Below are positions 8,205 through 17,343 of a stretch of 51,594 nucleotides of DNA, in pieces. The stretch spans positions 1 through 51,594 of the forward strand of contig CAYYMH010000028.1 of NCBI GenBank assembly GCA_964472785.1. Direction: 5' to 3'. The position numbers were made by a program, and so were the translations under genes. The DNA comes from CAYYMH01 sp964472785. GTDB lineage: Bacteria > Zhuqueibacterota > Zhuqueibacteria > Thermofontimicrobiales > Thermofontimicrobiaceae. The first letter of the stretch is position 1, and every line of letters starts with the position of its first letter. A model generated the notes under the pieces. That model saw only the letters and a program-made list of their open reading frames with translations, made no database searches and was not told where the DNA came from.

Positions 8205-9605
8205 CTACAAATGAACTGCTTCATCATAAGCCGCAGCACCAGCTTCCATGATCGCCTCCGATAAAGTCGGATGCGGATGAATTGTTTTCAGCAAGTCAAA
8301 CGCTTTGGAATCAGATGATTTCAAAAGTGACAACTCACTAATCAATTCGGTAGCTTCTGCATGCAAAATATGAGCGCCCAACAATTTGTCCGTTTTCTTA
8401 TCGAAAATTAATTTCGCGGTTCCTTCGCTTTCACCGAGCGCCAGGGATTTACCATTCGCCACAAACGGAAACTGACCGATCCTCACATCAAATCCCTGCT
8501 CCTTTGCTTTGGATTCAGTCAAACCGATACTGGCGACCTGGGGTTTACAGTAGGTGCATCCCGGAATATTATTGTAATTTATCGGTTCAACATTTTTACC
8601 TGCCATGCGTTCCACTGCATTGATCGCTTCAGCCGATGCCACATGCGCCAGCCACGGCGGTCCAATGATATCACCGATAGCATAAATATTTTCAGCACTG
8701 GTGCGGTAGGAATCATCGACCTGGATATAGCCTTTTTCAATCTCGACGCCTGACTCTTCTAATCCCATCCCTTCATAATTTCCCTGCACGCCGATCGCCA
8801 TCAATGCTTTTTCCGCCTGCAATGTCTGACTTTCTCCGTCGGCTTCTATCTTAACTTCAACGCCACCTTTTAAAGTGGTTACTTTTTTCACCAGACTGTT
8901 TGTATGAATTTTCATTTTGAGCTTTTTAAATGAGCGGGTCAATGCGTCAGTAATTTCCTCATCCTCGACCGGCAAAATATTCGGCAACATCTCCACAACC
9001 GTAACCTGGCAGCCCAATGTCTGATAAAAATAAGCAAACTCAATTCCGATAGCGCCCGCTCCGATCACGATCATGGATTCGGGTAACTTTTCGAGGGACA
9101 TCGCCTCTCTGCTGGTAATTATGTTTTTCCTGTCGATGTCAACTTTAGGAATAGATCTTGGGCGAGCACCGGTTGCAATAATGATTTTATTTGCCTGAAG
9201 TTGCTCAACATCATTTCCGTTTTCATCCAGCACAGCGACTTGGGAATGTCCCATTAATTTTCCGAAACCGGAATACAGATCGATGTTATTTTTCTTGAAC
9301 AAAAACTGAACGCCTTTAGACATCCGTGTAGCGATTTGCCGGCTTCGCTTGACAATTGCGTTAAAATCCATGGCAATATTATCAGCGGAAAAACCAAATT
9401 TTTTGGCTGATTTTAAGGTTGAAAAAACATCAGCGCTTTTCAGCAAAACTTTGGTCGGAATACAACCCCAGTTTAAACAGATTCCCCCCACACTCTCTTT
9501 CTCAATCACAGCAACCTTCATCCTCAACTGGGCAGCACGAATTGCTGCGACATATCCGCCGGGTCCGGAACCAATCACGATTAAATCGTATCTTTGATTA
9601 GGCAT
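8205..9605 (-). CDS. lpdA: Dihydrolipoyl dehydrogenase (E3)
   Basis: E3 is the FAD enzyme that reoxidises dihydrolipoamide with NAD+ in 2-oxoacid dehydrogenase and glycine cleavage complexes. The 466-residue protein contains the FAD-binding GSGPGGYVAAIRAAQL, the redox disulfide GGICLNWGCIPTK, the NAD-binding GAGAIGIEFAYFY, the second FAD motif YAIGDI, and the C-terminal catalytic HPHPTLSEA. The frame is open seven codons further upstream, but an optimal GGGGAGAGG lies just before the ATG at 9605, so I place the start there. No E1 or E2 gene is nearby. It is the upstream partner of lipA. Confidence 0.95.
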   Translation of the reverse strand: MPNQRYDLIVIGSGPGGYVAAIRAAQLRMKVAVIEKESVGGICLNWGCIPTKVLLKSADVFSTLKSAKKFGFSADNIAMDFNAIVKRSRQIATRMSKGVQFLFKKNNIDLYSGFGKLMGHSQVAVLDENGNDVEQLQANKIIIATGARPRSIPKVDIDRKNIITSREAMSLEKLPESMIVIGAGAIGIEFAYFYQTLGCQVTVVEMLPNILPVEDEEITDALTRSFKKLKMKIHTNSLVKKVTTLKGGVEVKIEADGESQTLQAEKALMAIGVQGNYEGMGLEESGVEIEKGYIQVDDSYRTSAENIYAIGDIIGPPWLAHVASAEAINAVERMAGKNVEPINYNNIPGCTYCKPQVASIGLTESKAKEQGFDVRIGQFPFVANGKSLALGESEGTAKLIFDKKTDKLLGAHILHAEATELISELSLLKSSDSKAFDLLKTIHPHPTLSEAIMEAGAAAYDEAVHL

Positions 9606-9643
9606 AACCTCTCCCCTTCTATTCATTTATTTCAAAGGTTGAA

Positions 9644-10486
9644 TTAAAATTTCATTAAACTTTTCAATAGTTCTATGTCCTGCTTAAACCTGGGCATCCC
9701 GCCTGGTATTTCAAGAATTTTGGGTATGGCACTGAATTGCTGATCGTTCATGATGCAACGAAATGCCTCAATCCCAATCTGTCCTTCACCGATTGGCGCG
9801 TGTCGATCTATTCTTGAATTTAATGGTTTTTTCGAATCATTCAAATGGATGACCTTCAGTCGATTTAGTCCGATGACACGATCGAACTGACGGAAAGTTG
9901 CTTCATAACTTTTAACATCTCTGAAATCATAACCGGCAGCAAAGCAATGGCACGTGTCCAAACACACGCCTACTTTATTATTGCTTTTTACTCTATTGAT
10001 CATTTCATTCAGTTGCTCGAATTGATAGCCTAAACTCGTCCCCTGCCCCGATGTCGTTTCTAATAATATATCAACATGCAAATCCGGCAAACTATCCAAA
10101 ATGGAATTCAAACTATCCGCAATTTGCTTAATTCCCTTCTTCTCCCCCATTCCCTGATGAGAACCCGGATGAAAAACGTAAGCATCAGCAGAAATGTTTT
10201 CAGCGCTTTGCAGTTCGAATAAAAATGTCTCTTTGGATCGACCATATTTTTCGACGTCCGGAGAGCTCAAATTCATCAAATACGAGCCGTGAACTGCCAC
10301 GTACTGAATGTCAGCCTCGACCCTTTTATCCTGAAACTGGGCAATCTGCTCGGATTCCAGCGGAGACAATTTCCATTGACGTTGATTTCGAGTGAAAATT
10401 TGAATAACATTCGCTCTGATCTCTCGTCCTCTCAACGGGGCATTAAATAAACCACCTGCTATTGAAACATGCGCGCCCAGTAACAT
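9644..10486 (-). CDS. nfo: Endonuclease IV (apurinic/apyrimidinic)
   Basis: Nfo cleaves DNA at abasic sites during base-excision repair, using three zinc ions in a TIM barrel. The 280-residue protein starts with LGAHVSIAGGL and contains FTRNQRQW, VHGSYLMNLSSP, VFHPGSH, LLETTSGQGTSLG, GVCLDTCHCFAAGYD, HLNDSKKP, DRHAPIGEG and a terminal LEIPGG segment, so all zinc ligands appear intact. The frame runs 30 codons further upstream through a hydrophobic, unconserved stretch; the ATG at 10486 matches the family start. It follows the sigma-factor gene but is separated from it by a strong terminator. Confidence 0.95.
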   Translation of the reverse strand: MLLGAHVSIAGGLFNAPLRGREIRANVIQIFTRNQRQWKLSPLESEQIAQFQDKRVEADIQYVAVHGSYLMNLSSPDVEKYGRSKETFLFELQSAENISADAYVFHPGSHQGMGEKKGIKQIADSLNSILDSLPDLHVDILLETTSGQGTSLGYQFEQLNEMINRVKSNNKVGVCLDTCHCFAAGYDFRDVKSYEATFRQFDRVIGLNRLKVIHLNDSKKPLNSRIDRHAPIGEGQIGIEAFRCIMNDQQFSAIPKILEIPGGMPRFKQDIELLKSLMKF

Positions 10487-10585
10487 GCTATTACCCAATG
10501 AATGTTTTTTAAAAAATCTGATTCGTACTTTAAATTTGTGACAAAATAAATATAACAAAATTTCATTAAAATACAATAACTAAAT

Positions 10586-10667
10586 AAAAAAAGCCATCAA
10601 AACAGATAGGCTTTAATCTTGAAATTATTCATTCAGCTTCTTAAAATACCTATCAGCTCTGATGGCT
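10586..10667 (-). terminator. Large terminator hairpin after the sigma-factor gene
   Basis: On the minus strand AGCCATCA (10667-10660) pairs with TGATGGCT (10599-10592), followed by seven T. A second inner helix GATAGG/CCTATC (10654-10649 with 10610-10605) lies above an asymmetric internal loop. It should end transcription of the sigma gene and insulate nfo. Confidence 0.6.
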
Positions 10668-10690
10668 CATCCAGAGTTTCAAAAAAATTG

Positions 10691-11545
10691 TTAACCTAAA
10701 TATTGTTGCAGTTTTTCCCGGCGATTCAAATAACGCAGTTTCCGCAATGCCTTCTTTTTGATTTGCCGTATTCTTTCACGGCTCAGATCCATCTTTTTCC
10801 CAATCTCAAGTAATGTCAACGGACGTTCACGATTGATGCCATAGTATAAACGAATGATCTGAGATTCATTTTTCGTCAGTGTCTCCAGCGCCATTTCGAT
10901 GTCAGCTTTAAGCGATTCATCAATCAAACTGCTCGATGGTTCTGAATATTCCTCACTACCGATTCGATCAATAAATGATAAACTATCATAATTAGGACGG
11001 GTTGAATCTTCCAGTGAAAACTCACGTCCCCAATACGTCATATTTTTTGAGAGTTTTTGGGGAGAAATTTGCATTTCTTCAGCTACTTCCTCCAGTTCCG
11101 GTTGCCGTCCAAGATTCTGCTCCAGCGTTTCAACGGTCGAAATCATTTTTTGCAACGCCCAAACATGATTAATTGGAAGTCTCACCAATCTCGAATGGTT
11201 TGCCAGCGCTCTCAGAATTGCCTGTCTGACCCACCAAACAGCGTAGGAAATAAATTTTACTCCTTTTTGCGAATCGTAACGTTTTGCAGCCTCCAATAAT
11301 CCGACATTTCCTTCGCAAATCAACTCATCCAAAGGCATGCCTCTATCCTGATAATCCCGCGCAATAAATACGACAAATTTTAAATTTGCGTTCACTAACT
11401 TTGTTAACGCCTGCCAGTCTCCCTGCTTTATCTTTTTTGCTAATTCGATTTCTTGCTTTGGCGTTACCATCGGAATTTGATCGATGTCGCTCAAATATTT
11501 GGCTAGAATATCTTTAGTTTTTTTCGCTCGTTTATTTTTTTTCAT
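10691..11545 (-). CDS. RNA polymerase sigma factor, RpoD/SigA-type
   Basis: The 284-residue protein is a short primary-type sigma-70 factor without region 1.1. Region 1.2 (LAKYLSDIDQIPMVT) is followed by region 2 (VNANLKFVVFIARDYQDRG, DELICEGNVGLLEAAKRYD, and the -10-binding FISYAVWWVRQAILRAL), region 3 (residues about 135-200) and region 4 (LTLLEIGKKMDLSRERIRQIK). The size and layout resemble the housekeeping sigma of FCB bacteria, but a group-2 alternative factor cannot be excluded without knowing other sigma genes. ATG 11545 is chosen over GTG 11554 because AGGTAGGTG is ideally spaced for it. The upstream promoter is a clear sigma-70 type, so autoregulation is possible. Confidence 0.9.
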   Translation of the reverse strand: MKKNKRAKKTKDILAKYLSDIDQIPMVTPKQEIELAKKIKQGDWQALTKLVNANLKFVVFIARDYQDRGMPLDELICEGNVGLLEAAKRYDSQKGVKFISYAVWWVRQAILRALANHSRLVRLPINHVWALQKMISTVETLEQNLGRQPELEEVAEEMQISPQKLSKNMTYWGREFSLEDSTRPNYDSLSFIDRIGSEEYSEPSSSLIDESLKADIEMALETLTKNESQIIRLYYGINRERPLTLLEIGKKMDLSRERIRQIKKKALRKLRYLNRREKLQQYLG

Positions 11546-11645
11546 AGATATCACCTACCTATTTTTATGATAGATGAAAAAAAATGATATATTACTGTGA
11601 TTTAATTGAGCTCTTAAATAAATAGATGATTATATTTACAAAATT

Positions 11646-11674
11646 ATTCTAGCATTTTTTGTGATCTATATCAA
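11646..11674 (-). promoter_or_regulatory. Sigma-70 promoter with extended -10 for the sigma-factor gene
   Basis: On the minus strand TTGATA (11674-11669) and TAGAAT (11651-11646) are 17 bp apart, and the bases TGC directly precede the -10, making an extended -10. The predicted start is about 90 nt upstream of the ATG at 11545. Confidence 0.6.
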
Positions 11675-11793
11675 TATTTTAAAAAAATTTTTACTCCCCA
11701 ACATTTTTTCTTTTGCCAAGGATTATTATGAGATAATTTGCTGTAAAATATTTTCTGATCCATATAAAGCAACTCTTGATAATTATTTATTCA

Positions 11794-12636
11794 TTACAAT
11801 CTATATTTTGAACCTTCAATTGCTGCGTCAAGTTTCATAGAATTGTCCATTTGAGTTAACCTCTCTTTAAATTTTTTGACAATTCTTTCAATCAGTTCGT
11901 CGGACCTGTCCGGATCATGATGGAAAAAGATGAGATGTTTCACATTCGCTTGAATCCCAAGTTCGAAAGCCTGCTCGTAAGATGAATGCCCCCATCCAGC
12001 CGTTTCAGTCATCTCGTGATTTAAATAATGGGCGTCATGAATCAAGATGTCTGCATTTTGACAAAAACTGACAAACTCCTGCCATTGAGTTTTCTCGTTA
12101 TGTTTTGGCAATAATTCATTATCGGTAATAAAAACCAATGACTTATTCTTTTCAGTAACACGAAAACCCGTCGCATTTCCGGGATGATTGTTTTCGATAC
12201 AAGACAGGGTCGCACTATTCAACCTAAACTCTTTATCCCTGATTTTATTAAAATTAATATCTGCTTTCAATTCACTGAACTTAACCGGGAAAAAACGAGC
12301 ATCCATTTGATAGGAAAGAATATCTTTAACATTTTGAAAAACGGACTGAGAGCAGTAGATATTAATTTTCATCATTTCTGAATAAGCAGGTAAGAACAGC
12401 GGAAAGCCCTGAATATGATCCCAATGAGAATGCGTGAAAAAAAGATGTATTTCTTTTGTCTCCTTTTTTTCAATGATTCTCTGTCCTAATCTTTTAATGC
12501 CGGTTCCAGCATCAAAGATGATCAGCGTTCCGTCATCCAATTCGACTTCCAAACATGTTGTATTGCCGCCATATTTTATCGTTTCATCGCCTGGTGAAGG
12601 GATGGAACCTCTTGTACCCCAAAATCTGACTTGCAA
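11794..12636 (-). CDS. Metallo-beta-lactamase-fold hydrolase
   Basis: The 280-residue cytoplasmic protein is an MBL-fold hydrolase of the class often annotated as a cyclic-nucleotide phosphodiesterase or RNase Z-like. It shows RFWGTRGSIPSPG near the N-terminus, the substrate-loop GGNTTC, FDAGTG, the zinc motif THSHWDHIQGFP, HPGNATGFR, the ligand Asp in FITDNE, DAHY and the late FFHHDPDRSD. The start is TTG with an excellent AGGAGG eight bases upstream, so the rare start is well supported. The substrate cannot be told from sequence. It is probably monocistronic. Confidence 0.85.
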   Translation of the reverse strand: MQVRFWGTRGSIPSPGDETIKYGGNTTCLEVELDDGTLIIFDAGTGIKRLGQRIIEKKETKEIHLFFTHSHWDHIQGFPLFLPAYSEMMKINIYCSQSVFQNVKDILSYQMDARFFPVKFSELKADINFNKIRDKEFRLNSATLSCIENNHPGNATGFRVTEKNKSLVFITDNELLPKHNEKTQWQEFVSFCQNADILIHDAHYLNHEMTETAGWGHSSYEQAFELGIQANVKHLIFFHHDPDRSDELIERIVKKFKERLTQMDNSMKLDAAIEGSKYRL

Positions 12637-13184
12637 TGTATTCGCCTCCTCATTCCTACCTGGATTTATTCTATCTAAAAGTTGAATTTTTATTTAGATT
12701 CAAATCTCGTGATAATAATTTTGTTTACAAATTATAAAATTCTTTTTAATAAAAGATGTGCTAAATATCACAAAAATGTATCAAATATTATTCCACTTTA
12801 TTATAAAATCACAATTTAGGCTCTGTGACACGTTTGTTAGTGTTTCTGAATTGATTAACAACAGAAATTGATGATATCAAATTTATATTTAGTGAATAGG
12901 GAAAGCCGCAACTACTTATCTATACAAGGTTTTTTCAATTGTGTTTCAAATTAAAATGGTTGAATATTGATCATGACATCTGATTCATAATACGAAAACA
13001 ACCATTAAATGTCAATATTTTTCTAAAAATTTACAATTTTTTCTTATTGCACTGCTACAGATTTCACAAATGTAATATGGATCAACTTTTAAAATTTCAT
13101 CCTTAATAAAAAGCAATTGATACAAAAAATGATAAATTTTTACCAATCAGCAAATTTTAATAAAACAAATACGCGTGTAAATAA
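12637..13184. other. AT-rich gene-free region
   Basis: No open frame with protein-like composition or ribosome site is seen on either strand. It should contain the promoter of the hydrolase gene (minus strand), but I could not choose a convincing pair of hexamers. No repeat was recognised. Confidence 0.5.
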
Positions 13185-13219
13185 AATAAGCTCCCGCCAT
13201 AAATCGACAGGAGCTTATT
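13185..13219 (-). terminator. Terminator of the Ig-repeat lipoprotein gene
   Basis: A perfect 10-bp stem (AATAAGCTCC 13185-13194 with GGAGCTTATT 13210-13219) is followed on the minus strand by a T-rich tract. It lies 41 bp after the stop codon. Confidence 0.75.
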
Positions 13220-13260
13220 ACCATTGATGCAGTACAAAGATGATTTTTTAATATCGATTC

Positions 13261-16200
13261 TCAAGGTTCGACATATTCTAATACAAAGCTAATGACTTCA
13301 ACACTTTCAGGTCCGTCTATCGGTCCATCGACGACAAACTGTGGGTAATCCTCACAAATCGTATAATAATGATAAAGACCGATCGTAATTTGCCCCCTTT
13401 CAAGATAAAACAATCCGGCATCTCGTGAATTGACATGCGGCGGACCCGGATCATCCGGCACAACTTTATAATTACCGCCATTCGCATCTTGAGGATAAAC
13501 CTCTTGCCCGTACTGATCAGTTATCTTAATAAAGAAACTTTCGTTTTTTTGATAATCTCCACTGTTGTACCATATTTGTGCCCGAACCCGATAATGACCA
13601 TCATAGGGGATTTCAGTCTGACCTGCGTTTTCCACAAACTGTGGTATATTAGGGTGAAAAGCAGTCACCATTGTCAATGACGAAATATAAATTGGTAAAA
13701 CCTGAGGTTGAACATTGGATGAAACAACCACGATATTTTCTGAAGCGGTTAGCTGACCGGCTGCATTATAGGCTGTTGCATTGATCGTTCTCACCCCTGT
13801 AGAGTAAAAAATGACTTCTGCTTTTCCGTTCAATCCCGGATTCTGAACAAAATCGACATCCACTCGTTGTGCATTTTCGCTATGCCATTCTATTAAAGCC
13901 GGCTCACCGACTTCGACACTGTCCACTGTTGCTAAGAAAATTGTTGGCAGCTGCGGTGGTTCAGGTTCTTCGACAAAAACAGAATCTGTCACAACCGTTG
14001 TTTTTTGGTTTTCACCGTATGCGGTTGCTGTAAACACCTTTTTACCAGGATTTTGGAAAATAATATCTTCGCTTCCAAATGGTCCGCGGACGCCTACCCC
14101 CTGATCAATAACTACCTGATATCCATTGCTATTCCAGGAAATATGAACCGGAACACCAAAATTTACATTGTCTGGCGAAACCTCGAATTCCAAAGTGGGA
14201 GGATTTACATCCTGTACAAGAACAGTATCTTTTGCCTCTGCTGTTCCCCCTTCTCCGTACGCAATAGCTCTGATCACATACTGTCCGGACTCCGAAAAAC
14301 TCAGTTGATATTGACCAGCCACTCCTGCATTCGGAACATAATCCACTGTAACTGATGTTGCATGAGTTGAAACCCAACTTAAGTTAAATTCCTGATTAAC
14401 TGAAACAACTCCCGGATCAGCGTTCAGTGTGATGGTAGGCGGATCAGGATCAGGTATGTTTTGATCACCAACCTTGAGCATTACTGATTGGTTCACACTT
14501 CCGGCCTGATTCACAGCAGAAATCGTGAAAACCGTATTTACCTGTGGGCTGACATTCTGATTTCCGGTCGCTCCCACTTCGCCAATGCCCTGATCAATAT
14601 AGACTGTCACATTTTCGCCGCTCACCAACCATTGTAAGACTGCTGTTTCGCCTTCTGTAATCGAGTCCGGTGAAACCGTAAAACTCTCAATAACCGGCGG
14701 ATCAATTGTCGGATCAATCGTCTGACCAACTTTAAGTTCAACAGATTTTGAAACTGTCCCGCCCGGATTAGTTGCCGACAGAGTAAAGGTTGTATTGACC
14801 GGCGGACTGACATTTTGGTTTCCCTTCTCGCCGACCTGCCCGATACCCTGGTCAATGAATACTGTGACATTTTCACCGCTAACCTGCCAATGTAATACTG
14901 CTGTCTCACCATTAGTAATTGAATCAGGCGATAGGGTAAAATTCTCAATGACCGGCGGATCGATTGTCGGGTCACTTGTCCGCCTAACTTTGAGTTCAAC
15001 TGTTCTGGATACACTACCTCCAGAATTTGTCGCTGACAATGTAAACGTTGTGTTCACCGGAGGACTAACATTCTGATTACCTGTCATGCCAACTTGTCCG
15101 ATGCCCTGGTCAATGAACACGGTTACATTTTCTCCGGCAATTTCCCAGTGCAAAACAGCAGTCTCTCCCTGCTGAATCGAATCAGGTGATAGAGTAAAAG
15201 CCGAAATAACTGGCGGATCAATGGTTGGATCGTTAAAATCTTCTTCAACAATCAACGTATCCTCATCTCCAGCACTTCCTCCCGGTCCATAGGCATGAGC
15301 CTGTATAATATATTGACCCGGAACATCAAACGCGACCTGCCATGCACCGTCCAAACCGGCTGCCGGAACATAATCCACAGACACTGAAGTCGCATTTGTT
15401 GACCGCCAACGTAAAGTCGCCGATTCACCGGTCTTTACTTTTTCCGGGGTTACTGACAATCGAATTTGCGGTTTTACTGCCGGATCTTCTACTGGATCGT
15501 ACACAACAATACTGTCATTAACGGTATAAGAACCAAAATCGTTGTAGGCAGTTGCATTTATGTATTTCAAACCCGATATTTGAAAACTCAGTTCACGTCT
15601 TCCGTGTAAACCCGGATTTTCAATATAATCGATATCAACTCGTTCGGCGTTTGTAGATTCCCAGGAGACAATAAAAGGCGTATCTTTTGGAACCGAATCG
15701 GGGATGGCCAGAACAATATCAGGCAGCTCCGTATCGGCAATTTTCTCCAGGTGAATATTCTGAATCACAATGCTGTCAACCACAACTTTCACAGCCACAT
15801 AAAACAAGCGATACCCTTCGCGCTCTGCTTTCAAAAAATAGCCGCCCGGGTCTAAAACAAAACTTTTTTCTCGGGAATAAAACAAATCAATGAGTTGATT
15901 ATTTTCATCAGTTAAAAAAGTGGTTACCGAGTCTCGATCGACTGTTACCAGTAGCTGCCCCTTATTAATAATCATCTTTTTTAGTACAGCTTCAATAAAA
16001 ACGGGTTGCGAAGAGCTAAAATTGATCCTTTCGGTATATAGTTCATAGCCACTTTTTTGAACTCTCAGCGAATGGGTTCCTAGATTGATATTCTCCTGTG
16101 TTAAGGGAGTGTAGCCGATAAATTCGCCATCAAAATACACTTGTGCACTATCAACTATTTCTCCCTGGTAATCAGTGGTGGATACAATTATCTTGCTTAA

Positions 16201-16323
16201 ATTATTTGGTTTATCAACGTTTCCTTGATCTCCATCAGTAGGCATTGGAGCTTTGCTGCACGCCCAACCCAACAATAGTAAGATAACTATCCCCCACACC
16301 GATGTAATTCTTATGGTGCTCAT
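13261..16323 (-). CDS. PEGA / Ig-like-repeat surface lipoprotein
   Basis: This 1020-residue exported protein has a hydrophobic N-terminus ending in LLGWAC, so it is probably a lipoprotein anchored at Cys22, although the lipobox is imperfect. Residues about 43-118 form a PEGA domain (VYFDGEFIGYTP, GTHSLRVQKSGYE), followed by a second beta-rich segment to about 195. Then come eight Ig/PKD-like repeats of 75-90 residues. They are of two kinds: one with a VDYV..AGL..G core (four copies) and one with an IDQGIG/GVG core (four copies, three nearly identical). A unique C-terminal domain covers about 880-1020. GAGGT precedes the ATG. It follows the outer-membrane gene at 16342 with only 18 bp between, so the two are cotranscribed. 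A role in cell-surface adhesion or scaffolding is inference. Confidence 0.85.
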   Translation of the reverse strand: MSTIRITSVWGIVILLLLGWACSKAPMPTDGDQGNVDKPNNLSKIIVSTTDYQGEIVDSAQVYFDGEFIGYTPLTQENINLGTHSLRVQKSGYELYTERINFSSSQPVFIEAVLKKMIINKGQLLVTVDRDSVTTFLTDENNQLIDLFYSREKSFVLDPGGYFLKAEREGYRLFYVAVKVVVDSIVIQNIHLEKIADTELPDIVLAIPDSVPKDTPFIVSWESTNAERVDIDYIENPGLHGRRELSFQISGLKYINATAYNDFGSYTVNDSIVVYDPVEDPAVKPQIRLSVTPEKVKTGESATLRWRSTNATSVSVDYVPAAGLDGAWQVAFDVPGQYIIQAHAYGPGGSAGDEDTLIVEEDFNDPTIDPPVISAFTLSPDSIQQGETAVLHWEIAGENVTVFIDQGIGQVGMTGNQNVSPPVNTTFTLSATNSGGSVSRTVELKVRRTSDPTIDPPVIENFTLSPDSITNGETAVLHWQVSGENVTVFIDQGIGQVGEKGNQNVSPPVNTTFTLSATNPGGTVSKSVELKVGQTIDPTIDPPVIESFTVSPDSITEGETAVLQWLVSGENVTVYIDQGIGEVGATGNQNVSPQVNTVFTISAVNQAGSVNQSVMLKVGDQNIPDPDPPTITLNADPGVVSVNQEFNLSWVSTHATSVTVDYVPNAGVAGQYQLSFSESGQYVIRAIAYGEGGTAEAKDTVLVQDVNPPTLEFEVSPDNVNFGVPVHISWNSNGYQVVIDQGVGVRGPFGSEDIIFQNPGKKVFTATAYGENQKTTVVTDSVFVEEPEPPQLPTIFLATVDSVEVGEPALIEWHSENAQRVDVDFVQNPGLNGKAEVIFYSTGVRTINATAYNAAGQLTASENIVVVSSNVQPQVLPIYISSLTMVTAFHPNIPQFVENAGQTEIPYDGHYRVRAQIWYNSGDYQKNESFFIKITDQYGQEVYPQDANGGNYKVVPDDPGPPHVNSRDAGLFYLERGQITIGLYHYYTICEDYPQFVVDGPIDGPESVEVISFVLEYVEP
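14438..15211 (-). repeat. Three tandem 258-bp repeats inside the Ig-repeat gene
   Basis: Units begin at 14438, 14696 and 14954, each exactly 258 bp (86 codons), marked by GGCGGATC at the unit edge. Each encodes one IDQGIG-type Ig repeat (SPDSI..GETAVL.W, GENVTV, SPPVNTTFT). High DNA identity suggests recent duplication or gene conversion and potential copy-number variation. Confidence 0.85.
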
Positions 16324-16341
16324 AGCTTAACCTCACTGATA

Positions 16342-17343
16342 TTAATGAATCAAAAATTTAAAGTTTAAAAGGAATAGCGCCCCGTTATTCCATTGATCAT
16401 CTTCTGTTAATGTGCTGATTTTTGAAAAAGCATATCCGGCAAAGACTTCAAAGTATTTCCATGTTATTGAGGGACCGACGGAGACGCCGAGGACCTTCAT
16501 TGTCCAATTGTCGGTTTTCGATAAAAACTCCCAGCCGGAAAAAACACCCAATTTGTATTCAATTAAATTTCTTGGTAATAATGAAACCGTTCCCATTAAC
16601 ATTGCGTCGCCACGTTCCCCAGTGACATCTTGTCGACTCCAGGGCGTAAATCCACCCTCAATCTCAAATGCCCAATATTGTCTTTTTAATGCAATCCCTA
16701 AACTGGGAACCATCAGGTCATAATTCGATCTGCCCGTCCATGCTAAAACGCCGGTTTTAACTTCCCAATCAAAATAATCATCATTGACAGTGTGTTCTTT
16801 AACATCAAGTCTGGAATTCAGCAAATGTGTAATTGAATCCTGAAGCGACGCAAAAAGATGTCGCTGATTTTTCTTCAAGTCAGCCATCATCCTTAACAGA
16901 GAATCGTTCATGGCTTCCAATCGATCAACATCTTCGCGCATTTTAAATACATCCGGCGGTTTTGGCTCCCAGACAACTTTGACACCACGAACTGGTTCAT
17001 CCGTAATTCCAACCTGTCCTCGACCGTAGCGGCTTTGTAAAGATAAAGCACGCTCCAGTTTTTTTGCCTGATCGAATGCACGGGATACTTTGGAATCGTT
17101 TGGTAAATTTTTCCATTTTAAATTATCTGCAGCGCCTAAAAACGTCACAACAATATCATCACGCTGCATTAGACTGTCGAGGAAAGCAAGCGCTTCCTTG
17201 TCAATTGATGCGTCATCGAAACTGGCACTTCCGGGTTTATTGGTTTTAATCCATCTCGAACCGGAATTTTGACTTAATCCAACCGTCGCAAAAACGACAA
17301 TAAGGATCAAACCTAATATTATGTGATTAAATTTCATGCTCAT
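16342..17343 (-). CDS. Outer-membrane beta-barrel protein, companion of the Ig-repeat lipoprotein
   Basis: The 333-residue product starts with a signal peptide (hydrophobic residues 7-22, likely cleaved near GLSQ). Residues about 45-110 are globular and include VVTFLGAADNLKWKNLP. Residues about 128-172 are a heptad-like helical stretch (LEAMNDSLLRMMADLKKNQ). Residues about 185-333 are alternating beta strands ending in FLLNFKFLIH, consistent with a small outer-membrane barrel whose C-terminal residue is near-aromatic. I do not recognise a named family. The coiled stretch plus barrel recalls OmpA/trimeric anchors, but this is speculative. It is the first gene of the two-gene unit with the Ig-repeat lipoprotein. 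Confidence 0.7.
   Translation of the reverse strand: MSMKFNHIILGLILIVVFATVGLSQNSGSRWIKTNKPGSASFDDASIDKEALAFLDSLMQRDDIVVTFLGAADNLKWKNLPNDSKVSRAFDQAKKLERALSLQSRYGRGQVGITDEPVRGVKVVWEPKPPDVFKMREDVDRLEAMNDSLLRMMADLKKNQRHLFASLQDSITHLLNSRLDVKEHTVNDDYFDWEVKTGVLAWTGRSNYDLMVPSLGIALKRQYWAFEIEGGFTPWSRQDVTGERGDAMLMGTVSLLPRNLIEYKLGVFSGWEFLSKTDNWTMKVLGVSVGPSITWKYFEVFAGYAFSKISTLTEDDQWNNGALFLLNFKFLIH

Noticed and set aside
14622..15014. Second minus-strand frame within the Ig-repeat gene
   Set aside because: It is an out-of-frame shadow kept open by the 258-bp repeats, with Arg/Gln-rich composition.
14438..15211. CRISPR-like array
   Set aside because: Repeats are in-frame coding units of 258 bp without spacers.
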